NCBI GenBank assembly: GCA_017394805.1
Contig: JAFPXC010000033.1
Span: 1 to 64,000, forward strand
DNA: 64,000 nucleotides
Direction of reading: 5' to 3'
From: Clostridia bacterium
GTDB lineage: Bacteria > Bacillota > Clostridia > Christensenellales > CAG-1252
Below are positions 49,488 through 59,144 of the stretch, piece by piece. Below the pieces are notes generated by a model. That model ran no database searches. It was not told the origin of the DNA and saw only the letters and a list, made by a program, of their open reading frames with translations. A program made the position numbers and the translations under genes. The stretch's first letter is position 1; every line of letters starts with the position of its first letter.

Positions 49488-50363
49488 CTACTCCAGGTTT
49501 TGTATTTGCTCGCGCATTTTTTCCAATTCGTTCTTGATGGCCACCACCAAGGTCAGCAATTCGGCGTTGTTGGCCTTACTGCCCATCGTGTTGGCTTCCC
49601 TATTCATCTCCTGCATCAAAAAGTCGGCCTTGCGCCCCACGGGAGTTTCTTGCGCCAGCAAGTGCTCGAATTGGTCGATATGCGACCGCATACGCGTTAT
49701 CTCCTCGTCGATATTCACGCGGTCGGAATACACGCACACTTCGTTGATGAGCCGCACCTCGTCCAAGGGCACCTCGCCCAAGGCTTCGGTCACGCGCTCG
49801 CGCAATTTCACGCGGTAGTCCTCCACCACCGAGGGCGCTTTTTGGGCGACCTCGTCGACCAAAGCGGCCACCACGTCCAAGCGCGTCTGCAAGTCCATAA
49901 GGAGCGCGTTGCCCTCTTTCTCGCGCATGGCGCACAGGTTGTCCAACGCACCCGACAGGGCCACGGACAGCAATAGGGACAACTGCCCCTCGTCCGCTTC
50001 GGCTACCTCTTCCACCACCGCGTCTTTGAGGCGCAGCACGCGGTCGGCGGTCAGGTCGTTGACGAGACCGAATTCGCTCTCCAACGTCTTGGCCATATCC
50101 AGATAATTCTGCACCACGGCCTTGTCGAGGGTAAGCCCCACTCGGTCCGTGCTGTGGTCCTCGTAGGTGACGAACACGTCCACGTGTCCTCTCGCCAGCC
50201 GCTCGGAAAGAGACTTGCGCAAAAAGTCCTCGGCGAAGTTAAAGACGCGGGGCATTTTGATATTCAAATCCAAAAAGCGGTTGTTGACCGATTTGAGTTC
50301 GATCACCACTTTCTTCCCCTCGATGGAGCATTCGCCTTTGCCGTATCCGGTCATACTGTTCAT
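49488..50363 (-). CDS. yicC: YicC/YloC family endoribonuclease
   Basis: A 291-residue member of the YicC family, recently characterised as an endoribonuclease. It starts MNSMTGYGKGE, has the central NRFLDLNIKMPR and ends with the C-terminal DUF1732-like EMNREANTMGSKANNAEL. The ATG at 50363 has GAGGTG upstream. First gene of the long run yicC-gmk-rpoZ-coaBC-priA-def-fmt-rsmB-rlmN-rsgA-rpe-spoVM. Confidence 0.95.
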   Translation of the reverse strand: MNSMTGYGKGECSIEGKKVVIELKSVNNRFLDLNIKMPRVFNFAEDFLRKSLSERLARGHVDVFVTYEDHSTDRVGLTLDKAVVQNYLDMAKTLESEFGLVNDLTADRVLRLKDAVVEEVAEADEGQLSLLLSVALSGALDNLCAMREKEGNALLMDLQTRLDVVAALVDEVAQKAPSVVEDYRVKLRERVTEALGEVPLDEVRLINEVCVYSDRVNIDEEITRMRSHIDQFEHLLAQETPVGRKADFLMQEMNREANTMGSKANNAELLTLVVAIKNELEKMREQIQNLE

Positions 50364-50419
50364 ACACACCTCTTTGCGCCCGTCGTGGGCGTAGACGGGC
50401 ATACGCCCGCGTAATTAAG

Positions 50420-50425
50420 ATTATA
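50420..50425 (-). promoter_or_regulatory. -10 of the yicC operon promoter
   Basis: Minus-strand TATAAT at 50425-50420, about 57 nt before the yicC start. No good -35 at 16-18 bp; TTGCAT stands 20 bp upstream. Confidence 0.5.
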
Positions 50426-50437
50426 GTAGCACTAAAA

Positions 50438-50482
50438 CAAAAAATATGCAAGGACTTTGCTCAATTTCGCCAAAATCCTTGC
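50438..50482 (-). terminator. terminator of the comM-ligA gene run
   Basis: GCAAGGA (50448-50454) pairs with TCCTTGC (50476-50482) over a long internal loop, followed on the minus strand by an AT step and six T residues. Confidence 0.7.
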
Positions 50483-50526
50483 GCATTTTCTTTTCAATCG
50501 GTCGTGCAAAGCACGAAAATAGCCTT

Positions 50527-52467
50527 TTACGCTTTCAACATATCCAAAAAGACGCTCTCGTCGATGATCTTTATGCCCAGCTTCTCGGCCTTGGCCAACT
50601 TGCTGCCCGCGTCCGCGCCCGCCACCACCAAGGTCACCTTGGCGGATACCGAATCGGCCACCTGCCCGCCCCGCTCTTTGATGAGGGCTGCGGCTTGACT
50701 TCTTTTGTAGCTTTCCAACGCGCCGGTCAGCACCACGGTCTCCCCCGCGAACACGCCGTCCGTCGTCTTTTGTTCCTCTATCCGCACGCCTTTTCCCAGT
50801 AGCGCCGCAACAAAGTTGCGGTTTTCCTCATCCGCAAAGTAATTGACCACGCTGTCGGCCATCACCTGACCGAAGTCGTCCAAGGCGATGAGTTCCATCA
50901 CGGTGGCGTTTTCAATAGCCTCCAGACTGCCGAACGCCGCGGTCATTTGCTCTGCCGTGCGCTTGCCGATATTGGGTATGGCCAGGGCGGTGAGGAAGCG
51001 CGGCAACGTAGTGGTTTTGCTCTTTTCGATGGACTTCAGCAAGTTGCTCGCCTTCTTCTCTTTGAACCCGTCCAGCGTCAGCAGTTTTTCCATCGTCAGG
51101 TCGTACAATTCGTCCGCGCGCCGTAGGTTCAATTCGTTGTACATCAATTCAATGGTCTTCGCGCTCAAGCCGTCTATGTCCATCGCGTCCTTCCCCGCGA
51201 AATGCTCGATGGTCGCGATCACTCTCGGGGCGCAATGTTCGGGATTGGTGCAATACACGAACACGCCGCGTTGCTCGGTTTTGGCGCCGCAGGCGGGGCA
51301 AACGGCGGGCACTTCCACCTCTTTGCTATCCTCGTTATGTCGTGCAATCCCGAGGATTTCGGGTATCACGTCCCCGCTTCTTCGCACGAAAACGTCCGAG
51401 CCTATGCGGATATCCTTGCGCCGTATTTCGCTGATATTCGACAATGTGGCGCGGCTTACCGACACGCCGCCTATATCCACCGTATCCAATACGGCCAGGG
51501 GATTCAGTTTCCCCGTGCGGGACACTTGCCACACCACGTCCAGCACGCGGCTGGTCACTTCTTCGGCGTGGAACTTGTAGGCCATGGCCCACCGCGGGAA
51601 CTTGGCCGTCACGCCCAACTCTTCGCGCAAAGCGAGGTCGTCCACCTTGAATACCATACCGTCGATGAGGTAGTCGAGGTCGGGGCGCGCCACCTCTACT
51701 TCGTCCAGCCATTTTTTCCAATCGTCGCCCTTTTCGACCACTTTGAAGTATTGATTTTGACAGAAGCCGTTACGCTCCAAAAAAGCGTGCATATCGCGTT
51801 GCGTGGTAAAGGATTCCCCCTCCACGTACCCCACGTTATAGGCCATAAAGGACAATTTTCGTTTGGCGGCTTCCTTGACGTCCGTGTTGCGTATGCCGCC
51901 CGCCGCGGCGTTTCTCGCGTTTTTGAGAGGCACCTCTGCGACGTCGTTGTACGCCTTCAATACCGACAGGCGCATAATACATTCGCCCTGTATATCCACG
52001 CTTCCCTCGAAGGGAATGTTGCGCGGTATATCCTTGATGGTCAGGGCCTGTTGCGTCACGTCCTCGCCCGTCACGCCGTCGCCACGGGTGACCGCGCGCA
52101 CGAAGTGACCTTTTTCGTACGAAAGATTGAGCGTCAAGCCGTCGTACTTGTATTCGAGCGTCAAAGGCGCCCATTCCCCGTTTTCTTCCACCACCTTGTC
52201 TATCCAGTCGGCGATGCCATCCTTGGTCTTGCTCTTGTCGAGGCTGTACAGTCTTTCGCGGTGCGTATAGGTCTGGAAGCCCTTTTGCACGGCGCCGCCC
52301 ACCCGTCTCGTCGGCGAATCGGGCAACACGTAGTATTGCTTTTCGAGTTCCAGCAATTCGTCGTACAAAGCGTCGTATTCGGCGTCGGATACGGTAGGAT
52401 TGTCTTCTTCGTAATACTCCTTGGCGTAGCGGTTAAGCAGTGCCACCAATTCTATCATTCTCTCCAT
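50527..52467 (-). CDS. ligA: NAD-dependent DNA ligase
   Basis: Seals nicks using NAD+. 646 residues. The adenylation Lys is in EYKYDGL (usually KxDG with a preceding Pro; here Tyr precedes the Lys). Further marks are the N-terminal Ia domain (YYEEDNPTVSDAEYDALYDEL), an OB-fold, a four-Cys zinc finger (CPACG...CTNPEHC), HhH repeats and a C-terminal BRCT (FAGETVVLTGALESYKR). The ATG at 52467 has AGGAGG upstream; the longer open frame beyond it runs through pcrA. Confidence 0.97.
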   Translation of the reverse strand: MERMIELVALLNRYAKEYYEEDNPTVSDAEYDALYDELLELEKQYYVLPDSPTRRVGGAVQKGFQTYTHRERLYSLDKSKTKDGIADWIDKVVEENGEWAPLTLEYKYDGLTLNLSYEKGHFVRAVTRGDGVTGEDVTQQALTIKDIPRNIPFEGSVDIQGECIMRLSVLKAYNDVAEVPLKNARNAAAGGIRNTDVKEAAKRKLSFMAYNVGYVEGESFTTQRDMHAFLERNGFCQNQYFKVVEKGDDWKKWLDEVEVARPDLDYLIDGMVFKVDDLALREELGVTAKFPRWAMAYKFHAEEVTSRVLDVVWQVSRTGKLNPLAVLDTVDIGGVSVSRATLSNISEIRRKDIRIGSDVFVRRSGDVIPEILGIARHNEDSKEVEVPAVCPACGAKTEQRGVFVYCTNPEHCAPRVIATIEHFAGKDAMDIDGLSAKTIELMYNELNLRRADELYDLTMEKLLTLDGFKEKKASNLLKSIEKSKTTTLPRFLTALAIPNIGKRTAEQMTAAFGSLEAIENATVMELIALDDFGQVMADSVVNYFADEENRNFVAALLGKGVRIEEQKTTDGVFAGETVVLTGALESYKRSQAAALIKERGGQVADSVSAKVTLVVAGADAGSKLAKAEKLGIKIIDESVFLDMLKA

Positions 52468-52475
52468 ACTTCCTC

Positions 52476-54689
52476 CTACAGCTTGCTCAAAGGCGCGATC
52501 TTCAGGCTCAATTTCTTCACGCCGACCGACTCGAAAGCGATGGTCGCCGTATCGCCGTCCACCCCGATGATCATACCCTTGCCGAACTTGGGGTGTGCCA
52601 CTCGGTCGCCCACGCGGAAAGCGCCTTGCGGGCGCGCGGTTGCGGCGGGCGTCGTGCCGCCTCGGTACACCTGATTGAGGTTGCCGTCCAAGGTGCCCGA
52701 CTGCGTAGAGGCCGCAGTGGCTCTTGCGCCCCACTCTCTTTGGCCTTGCGTGTTCCATTGTTTTTGTTTGGGACGCGGTTTTTCCCAACCCATCGCCTCT
52801 TTGATCTCGGTCAAAAAGCGGCTCTCGCGGTTGTATTCGTAGTGACCGAAGCGGAAGCGGCTGTCGCAATAGGTCATATACAACTTCTTTTGCGCTCTCG
52901 TCATCGCCACGTACATCACGCGGCGCTCCTCTTCTATCTCCACGTCCGTCTTGCTGTACGCGCCCGACGGAAAGATATTCTCTTCCAAGCCCACCACGAA
53001 CACGACGGGAAACTCCAATCCCTTGACCGCGTGCACGGTGGCCACGGTGACGTAATTGTCTTCCAATATCTCGTCCGAGTCCGAACTGAGCGTCACCGAT
53101 TGCAGGTATTCGCTGAGGCTGCCGCCCTCGTTCTCGCGCTCGTACTCTTCCGCGCTTTGTATCAACTCGTCGATATTCAGGCGCTTGTTGTAGTTTTCCT
53201 CGTCGTCGCCCGCGTAGGCCATGGCGAAGCCCGCCCGTTCCGCTATGTACCGCACGGTATCGCCCACGCCGTGCTCGAGATGGTAGTTGAAAATATCGGC
53301 GTACAGGTCGCGGAATACCATCAATTTCTTGCGCGTGGTTTGGCTCAACTCTTCGGCGAACTCCAACCCGTCAAAGAGCACTTCACCGGGCGCCATACTG
53401 CGTTCGGCGGCGTAGATCACGAGGTCTTGCACCACCTTGTCGCCGATGCCGCGTTTGGGCGTATTGATGGCGCGCAGTAGCGCTTCGCTGTCGCGCGGAT
53501 TGACGAGTAGGCGGCAATAGGCCAGCACGTCTTTTATTTCTTTGCGCTCGAAGAAGCGGAAGCCGCCGAACACCTTGTACGGTATGTTGTAACTGTTGAA
53601 CCGCTCCTCGAACTTGCTCGTCAATGCGTTCAACCGCACCAATACGGCAAAGTCCTTGGCCTCATACTCGCCCGACCGCAGCATACTGCCTATCTGCGAC
53701 ACCACGTATTCGGCCTCTTCGCCGTCCGTCGCGCGGTGTTCCACCACGACCGCGTCGCCTTTGCCCTTGTCCGACCACAGCGTCTTGCCGAAGCGGTTGC
53801 GGTTATTCTTGATGAGGGCGTTGGATGCGGCCAAAATATTCTCGGTCGAGCGATAATTCTGCTCCAACTTGATGACGGTCGCGTCCGCGAAATCCTTGCG
53901 GAAACTCAATATGTTGTTGATGTCCGCGCCGCGCCAGCCGTAGATACTCTGGTCTTCGTCGCCCACGGCGAAGATATTGCCGTGGAGTTCGGCCAGCATT
54001 TTCACCAACGCGTACTGTATCTTGTTGGTGTCTTGGTATTCGTCGATATGTATATACAAAAAACGCTCTTGGTACTGCCGCAACACGTCGGGGAACTGCA
54101 TAAAAAGTATGACCGTTTTGAGCAAGAGATCGTCGTAGTCCAAGGCGTTGTTGAGTTTCATCTCCTCCTCGTATCGCTCGTAAACTTCGCAAATGATATT
54201 GGCGTTGGGGTCTCCCACCGCCAGCACGTACTTATCGGGCGACAACCCCTTGTTCTTGGCGTTGGATATATGCCAAATGCACTTATTGAGGTACATTTTC
54301 TCGTCGAGTTGCTTGTTCTTGATGATTTTCTTTATCAAACGCATGGACTCCACGTCGTCGTAGATGGTGAAGTCCTTGGTGTACCCCAAAAGGTCTATGT
54401 GCCGCCTAAGAATGCGCGCGCACATTGCGTGGAACGTAGATATCCAGAGCCCCTGCGAATTTTCGCAAAGGCTCTCGATACGCTCTTTCATTTCTTTGGT
54501 CGCCTTGTTGGTAAAGGTAATGGCCAAAATGCGCGTGGGCGCGACGTGCATCACTTGCAATAGATACGCGATACGGTAGGTCAAAACGCGGGTTTTGCCG
54601 CTGCCGGCTCCCGCTATCACCAACACCGCGCCTTCGGTCTGGTACACGCCTTTCAGTTGCTGTTCATTCAGTAATTTTTCCCACTCCAT
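52476..54689 (-). CDS. pcrA: ATP-dependent DNA helicase PcrA (UvrD/Rep family)
   Basis: An SF1A 3'-5' helicase of 737 residues for repair and removal of RecA or transcription blocks. The Q-motif LNEQQL and Walker A IAGAGSGKTRVL come first, then DEYQDTNKIQYAL, GDEDQSIYGWRGAD, QNYRS and TVHAVKGLEFPVVF. The C-terminus ends in a Tudor-like RNA-polymerase-binding domain (VGDRVAHPKFGKGMIIGV). Standard order pcrA-ligA, 8 bp apart. Confidence 0.98.
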   Translation of the reverse strand: MEWEKLLNEQQLKGVYQTEGAVLVIAGAGSGKTRVLTYRIAYLLQVMHVAPTRILAITFTNKATKEMKERIESLCENSQGLWISTFHAMCARILRRHIDLLGYTKDFTIYDDVESMRLIKKIIKNKQLDEKMYLNKCIWHISNAKNKGLSPDKYVLAVGDPNANIICEVYERYEEEMKLNNALDYDDLLLKTVILFMQFPDVLRQYQERFLYIHIDEYQDTNKIQYALVKMLAELHGNIFAVGDEDQSIYGWRGADINNILSFRKDFADATVIKLEQNYRSTENILAASNALIKNNRNRFGKTLWSDKGKGDAVVVEHRATDGEEAEYVVSQIGSMLRSGEYEAKDFAVLVRLNALTSKFEERFNSYNIPYKVFGGFRFFERKEIKDVLAYCRLLVNPRDSEALLRAINTPKRGIGDKVVQDLVIYAAERSMAPGEVLFDGLEFAEELSQTTRKKLMVFRDLYADIFNYHLEHGVGDTVRYIAERAGFAMAYAGDDEENYNKRLNIDELIQSAEEYERENEGGSLSEYLQSVTLSSDSDEILEDNYVTVATVHAVKGLEFPVVFVVGLEENIFPSGAYSKTDVEIEEERRVMYVAMTRAQKKLYMTYCDSRFRFGHYEYNRESRFLTEIKEAMGWEKPRPKQKQWNTQGQREWGARATAASTQSGTLDGNLNQVYRGGTTPAATARPQGAFRVGDRVAHPKFGKGMIIGVDGDTATIAFESVGVKKLSLKIAPLSKL

Positions 54690-54806
54690 TTAGATGTTCA
54701 ATGCGTTCTTTGCTTTCTTGATGAGTTGTTTGCTGTTTTTGTTGGCCACCACGGCGCTCATACCGAGCACCATACCGACAAACAAGCCAAGGCTGAATCG
54801 TCTCAT
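54690..54806 (-). CDS. small 38-residue membrane protein
   Basis: MRRFSLGLFVGMVLGMSAVV forms a single transmembrane helix, followed by a basic tail ANKNSKQLIKKAKNALNI. The ATG at 54806 has an AGGAGG 7 nt upstream; its TAA touches the pcrA ATG, so it is translationally coupled. Function is not known; it resembles the YtxH-like small membrane proteins in outline only. Confidence 0.8.
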   Translation of the reverse strand: MRRFSLGLFVGMVLGMSAVVANKNSKQLIKKAKNALNI

Positions 54807-54895
54807 AGGCACACCTCCTTTTCGGATAGTATGCGCCGCCGCCAAGGCAGCCCCGCTTTCCTTCGTTGCCAATTTATCCCACAATTAGGATAGGT

Positions 54896-56032
54896 CTATT
54901 TTCGCAACCTCGCCACCGCTTTCGCCAAAACGTCCGCCGTTTCGTCTATTTCGGCGGGCGTATTGTCCCGTCCGAAACTGAAGCGCACGCACTCCCGCGC
55001 CGCTTGCTCACTAAGGCCCATCGCCCGCAATACGCGGCTTACTTCCAACGTACCCGCCGTGCACGCGCTACCCGCCGAAGCGCAAATCCCCGCCAAATCG
55101 AGTTGGTTGAGTATCCGCTCGCCCGACGTTCCCGCAAAACGCAGATTGACGATAGAGGGCGCCGTTTGCCCGAGGTCGCCGTTCACCGTTACGCCCTCGA
55201 TACGCGCCAGCACTTTGCGGACGAAGTCGTCCCGAAGCCCCTTGACGTAGGCGCGATTCGCCTCCGCGTTCGCCACCGCTTTTTCCAAAGCGACCGAAAG
55301 GCCCACGATGGCGGGGGTGTTGTACGTTCCCGCCCGCAGACCTCGCTCTTGCGCGCCGCCCGCAAGTAGCGGCTCTATCTTCACGCCCTTGCGTATATAC
55401 GCCACTCCCACGCCTTTCGGCCCGTAGAACTTATGTGCCGACAGGCTCAAAAAGTCCGCGTTCAGCCGCCCCGCGTCGAGGTCCAAGACCCCCACCGCTT
55501 GCACGGCGTCGGTATGGAAAAGTACCCCACGTTCGCGGCAAATCGCGCCAATCTCGCCTACGGGCTCCACCGCGCCCACTTCGTTATTGACGTACATACA
55601 TGTCGCCAGCACGGTATCGCGGCGCAGGTACGAGGCGAAGACGTCGGGGCGCACCAGCCCCGCTTCGTCCACGGGTACGTAGTCCACCTCGTAGCCTTCT
55701 TTCGCCAACTGTTCGAGCGCCGACAGCACGGCGTGATGCTCTACGGCGGTCGCCACTATGTGCCTTCCTTTGTCGCGATTGGCGTAGGCTACGCCTTTCA
55801 ATATCCAGTTGTCGCTCTCGGTACCGCCCGACGTAAAGTAGACTTCGGCGGGCAATACGCCCAAAACCTTCGCCACTTTTTCGCGCGCTCTGTCCACGGC
55901 CGTTTCGGCCTCTCGTCCCAACGCGTGACGACTACTCGCATTGCCGTAGGCCGCGCCGAAATAGGGAAGCATCGCTTCCCATACGTCGCCGTCCATGGCC
56001 GTAGTCGCCGCGTGGTCGAGGTAGATCGCCAT
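54896..56032 (-). CDS. iscS: cysteine desulfurase (IscS/NifS family)
   Basis: A PLP enzyme of 378 residues that takes sulfur from cysteine for Fe-S clusters and thiolated tRNA. Visible are the N-terminal YLDHAATT, the PLP Lys in SAHKFYGPKG and the persulfide Cys in SAGSACTAG with the short loop of group I enzymes. The start is 1 bp after the hisS stop. No iscU or mnmA (trmU) neighbour lies in the window. Confidence 0.93.
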   Translation of the reverse strand: MAIYLDHAATTAMDGDVWEAMLPYFGAAYGNASSRHALGREAETAVDRAREKVAKVLGVLPAEVYFTSGGTESDNWILKGVAYANRDKGRHIVATAVEHHAVLSALEQLAKEGYEVDYVPVDEAGLVRPDVFASYLRRDTVLATCMYVNNEVGAVEPVGEIGAICRERGVLFHTDAVQAVGVLDLDAGRLNADFLSLSAHKFYGPKGVGVAYIRKGVKIEPLLAGGAQERGLRAGTYNTPAIVGLSVALEKAVANAEANRAYVKGLRDDFVRKVLARIEGVTVNGDLGQTAPSIVNLRFAGTSGERILNQLDLAGICASAGSACTAGTLEVSRVLRAMGLSEQAARECVRFSFGRDNTPAEIDETADVLAKAVARLRK

Positions 56033-56033
56033 A

Positions 56034-57278
56034 TTATTTACCGCCGAAATACTTGGTCAAGTCCGCGATAGCGCAGGTCTCCTCCGCGTTTTCACGCATA
56101 TTTTTCACTTTTACGACGCCGCTTTCCACTTCGCTCTCGCCCAGCACCACGCAGTACCGCACGCCCAACTTGTCGGCGTACTTCATCTGCGCTTTGAGGC
56201 TTCTGCCCATAATGTCCGTCGCGGCCGATACGCCCGCGCGGCGCAATTCTTCGGTCAAGCGGATACAAGCGTCCGCCTGGCCCATATTGGCGACGTATAC
56301 GGTGGGCAACTCCTCGTTGGGTATCTCTACGCCCTCGGCTTCCATCGTCAACAGCAGGCGCTCTTTGCCCATGCCGAAGCCGACGGCGGGACACGCCTTG
56401 CCGCCGATACTCTCGATGAGGTCGTTGTATCGACCGCCCCCGCACACCGTACTCTTGGCGCCGATATCCTCGGACACGAACTCAAACACGGTACGAGTAT
56501 AGTAGTCCAATCCGCGCACCACGGTGGGATTGACTTGGTAGGCGATACCCATCGCGTCGAGGTTGTGTTTCAACGCCTCGAAGTGGGCGTTGCAATCCTC
56601 GCACAAATAGTCCAAAATGCTGGGCGCGCCCTTGGCGATGGCGGCACAGCGGTCGTTTTTGCAGTCGAGTATGCGCAAGGGATTGGTCGTCAATCGCTCG
56701 CGGCAGGTCTCGCACAGCCCCTCTTTTTGGCTCTCGAAGTAGCCCACCAACGCCTTGTGATAGGTCTTGCGGCAGGTCTTACAGCCGATGGAATTGACGT
56801 ACAACGTGGGGTGCAGTCCGAGGTCGTCGAACAAATACTTGGCGATGGCAATCACTTCCGCGTCCGCGTCCGCGCCCTCCGCGCCGTACACTTCCACACC
56901 GAATTGATGGTGCTCGCGCAATCTCCCCGCCTGGGGACGCTCGTAGCGGAATACGGACGTTTGGTAGTAGCACCGTAGGGGTAGCACGCTCTCTCTGAGG
57001 TTGTTCTCGATGAAACTTCTGGCCACCGAGGCCGTGCCCTCGGGCTTCAACGTAATAGAACGCCCGCTACGGTCGTCGAAGGTGTACATCTCCTTATTGA
57101 CGATATCCGTCGTATCGCCCACGCCGCGCAAAAAGAGTTCGGTGTGTTCAAAAGTCGGCGTGCGTATCTCCTGCAAGGCGAACAACCCCGCGATGCGGCG
57201 GATCTTCTCCTCGATATAGTGCCATTTATAACTGTCTTGCGGCAGCAAATCCTTCGTGCCCTTGGGTATCGTAATCAT
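56034..57278 (-). CDS. hisS: histidine-tRNA ligase
   Basis: A class II synthetase of 414 residues. Motif 2 is visible in the YQTSVFRYERPQAGRLREHH region, with histidine-specific loops VRGLDYYTRTVFE and GGGRYNDLIE. An unusual insertion carries four CxxC-like cysteines (CKTC, CETC) and may bind zinc; this type occurs in some HisRS. The C-terminal anticodon-binding domain is present. GAGGA precedes the ATG. No T-box: hslU ends 11 bp upstream. Confidence 0.97.
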   Translation of the reverse strand: MITIPKGTKDLLPQDSYKWHYIEEKIRRIAGLFALQEIRTPTFEHTELFLRGVGDTTDIVNKEMYTFDDRSGRSITLKPEGTASVARSFIENNLRESVLPLRCYYQTSVFRYERPQAGRLREHHQFGVEVYGAEGADADAEVIAIAKYLFDDLGLHPTLYVNSIGCKTCRKTYHKALVGYFESQKEGLCETCRERLTTNPLRILDCKNDRCAAIAKGAPSILDYLCEDCNAHFEALKHNLDAMGIAYQVNPTVVRGLDYYTRTVFEFVSEDIGAKSTVCGGGRYNDLIESIGGKACPAVGFGMGKERLLLTMEAEGVEIPNEELPTVYVANMGQADACIRLTEELRRAGVSAATDIMGRSLKAQMKYADKLGVRYCVVLGESEVESGVVKVKNMRENAEETCAIADLTKYFGGK

Positions 57279-57288
57279 ATATTTTTCC

Positions 57289-58599
57289 TCAAATAATGTA
57301 TCTGCGCAAGTCCTCTTGCAAAGACTTGGCGTTCAGGTGTTCGTCCACGTACTTGGCGTCCACCGTCACTTTCATCTCGTTGCCGCACGCTTGGAAACTC
57401 ACTTCCTCGAGGAGTTTCTCTAATAGAGCGTGCAAGCGTCTCGCGCCTATATCCTCGTGGTTGGCATTGTCGTACACGGCGATCTCGGCGATGCGTTTGA
57501 TGCCGTCCTCGGTGTAGGTCAACTCCACGCCGTCCACTTTGAGCAATTCGGCGTACATCTTGGTGATGGCGTTACTCGGCTCGGTCAAAATGCGCACGAA
57601 GTCCTCTTCGGTGAGGGACAGCAAGTCCACCACCACGGGGAAACGCCCCTGCAACTCGGGGATGAGGTCTTTGACCTCGCTCACGTGGAACGCGCCCGCC
57701 GCGATGAACAGGATGAAATCCGTGCGGATGGGGCCGTATTTGGTGTTGACCGTACAGCCTTCCACGATGGGCAATATATCGCGTTGCACGCCCTCGCGAG
57801 ACACGTCCGGGCCCGAATGATTGGCGCCGCTTTGCGCTATCTTGTCTATCTCGTCGATGAAGATGATGCCGTGTTGCTCGGCTCTTCGTATGGCCTCGAC
57901 GTTCACGTTGTCCATATCCACCAGGTTCTCGCTCACTTCGGCCACGATCATCTGCATGGCGTCCTTGACGTAGGTCTCTTTCTCCTTGGTGCGCTTCTGC
58001 CCCGTCATCTGCCCGAAGATGGAGCCGAGGTTGATCTCGCCGCCCTCGTGGGCGTTGATATTGAGGGGTTTATCCTTCTCGACGAAGGTCATTTTCACCT
58101 TCACCTCGTCCAGTTTTCCCTCGCGTAGATCCTGCTCCAATTCGGCCAAAATCTGGCTTTCGGGCTCGTCGCGCGATATTTGTTTTTTCATGGGCAACAG
58201 CACCTTGGCGATGCGTTGCACGGCTTCGTCCACGGCTTTGGGCTTCACTTCGGCGAATTTCTCCTCTTTCACCACGCGGATGGCGGCCTCCACGAGGTCG
58301 CGTATCATGCTTTCCACGTCCCTGCCGACGTAGCCCACTTCGGTAAACTTGGTGGCTTCCACTTTGACAAAGGGAGCCTTCACCAGTTTGGCCAAACGGC
58401 GGGCGATCTCGGTCTTACCCACGCCCGTGGGGCCTTTCATAATGATATTCTTGGGCGTCACTTCGTCGCGTATCTCCTCTTTGAGTTTACTGCGGCGATA
58501 GCGGTTGCGCAAAGCCACCGCCACCATGCGTTTGGCCTCGGCCTGCCCGATGATATATCTATCCAGTTGGTCGATGATCTCTTGCGGCGTATATTCCAT
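57289..58599 (-). CDS. hslU: ATP-dependent protease ATPase subunit HslU (ClpY)
   Basis: An AAA+ unfoldase of 436 residues that feeds HslV. IIGQAEAKRMVAVALRNRYRR at the N-terminus, the Walker A GPTGVGKTEIARRLA, the pore-loop GYVGRDVESM, the I domain and IFIDEIDKIA are all present. GGAGG lies before the ATG. It starts 1 bp after the hslV stop. Confidence 0.98.
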   Translation of the reverse strand: MEYTPQEIIDQLDRYIIGQAEAKRMVAVALRNRYRRSKLKEEIRDEVTPKNIIMKGPTGVGKTEIARRLAKLVKAPFVKVEATKFTEVGYVGRDVESMIRDLVEAAIRVVKEEKFAEVKPKAVDEAVQRIAKVLLPMKKQISRDEPESQILAELEQDLREGKLDEVKVKMTFVEKDKPLNINAHEGGEINLGSIFGQMTGQKRTKEKETYVKDAMQMIVAEVSENLVDMDNVNVEAIRRAEQHGIIFIDEIDKIAQSGANHSGPDVSREGVQRDILPIVEGCTVNTKYGPIRTDFILFIAAGAFHVSEVKDLIPELQGRFPVVVDLLSLTEEDFVRILTEPSNAITKMYAELLKVDGVELTYTEDGIKRIAEIAVYDNANHEDIGARRLHALLEKLLEEVSFQACGNEMKVTVDAKYVDEHLNAKSLQEDLRRYII

Positions 58600-58600
58600 A

Positions 58601-59134
58601 TCACACCTCCTCTACGGTCAAATTGCCGTTGGTAAACACGCACAATTCGCCCGCTATCTTCATGGCCTTACGCACGATCTGCTCGGCGTCCATGCCCTCT
58701 ATGTCGTACAGCGCTCTCGCCGCGGCCAACGCGTAGTTACCGCCCGAGCCGATGGCGCACACGCCCGAATCGGGGTCGATCACTTCGCCCGTACCCGAGA
58801 TGATGAGCATGGTATCGTGGTCGGCGGCTATCATCATAGCCTCCAACTTGCGCGCTTGGTCGTTGCGCCACAATTCGGCCAATTCGACGGCCGAACGCAG
58901 CAGATTTCCGCTGAACTTTTGCAGCATTTTTTCAAATCGCTCGCTCATGGCAAAGGCGTCCGACACCGTACCGGCGAAGCCGATGATGACGTTGCCGCCG
59001 TAAATGCGCTTGACTTTGACGGCGTTGGCCTTGAAGACCACGCTGTTACCCATGGTCACCTGACCGTCGCCCGCGACTACCGTGCGCCCGTCCTTTCTGA
59101 CGGCGCAAATGGTCGTTCCGTGAAATTCCGTCAT
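58601..59134 (-). CDS. hslV: ATP-dependent protease peptidase subunit HslV (ClpQ)
   Basis: A proteasome-like N-terminal-nucleophile peptidase of 177 residues. MTEFHG precedes TTICAVRKDGR, so Thr7 is the likely mature nucleophile after removal of six residues. AGDGQVTMGN and GSGGNYALAAARAL are family motifs. The ATG at 59134 has AAGGAGG upstream; a longer frame overlaps trmFO. Paired with hslU, as in the B. subtilis trmFO-hslV-hslU order, but xerC is missing. Confidence 0.97.
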   Translation of the reverse strand: MTEFHGTTICAVRKDGRTVVAGDGQVTMGNSVVFKANAVKVKRIYGGNVIIGFAGTVSDAFAMSERFEKMLQKFSGNLLRSAVELAELWRNDQARKLEAMMIAADHDTMLIISGTGEVIDPDSGVCAIGSGGNYALAAARALYDIEGMDAEQIVRKAMKIAGELCVFTNGNLTVEEV

Positions 59135-59144
59135 AACATCCTCC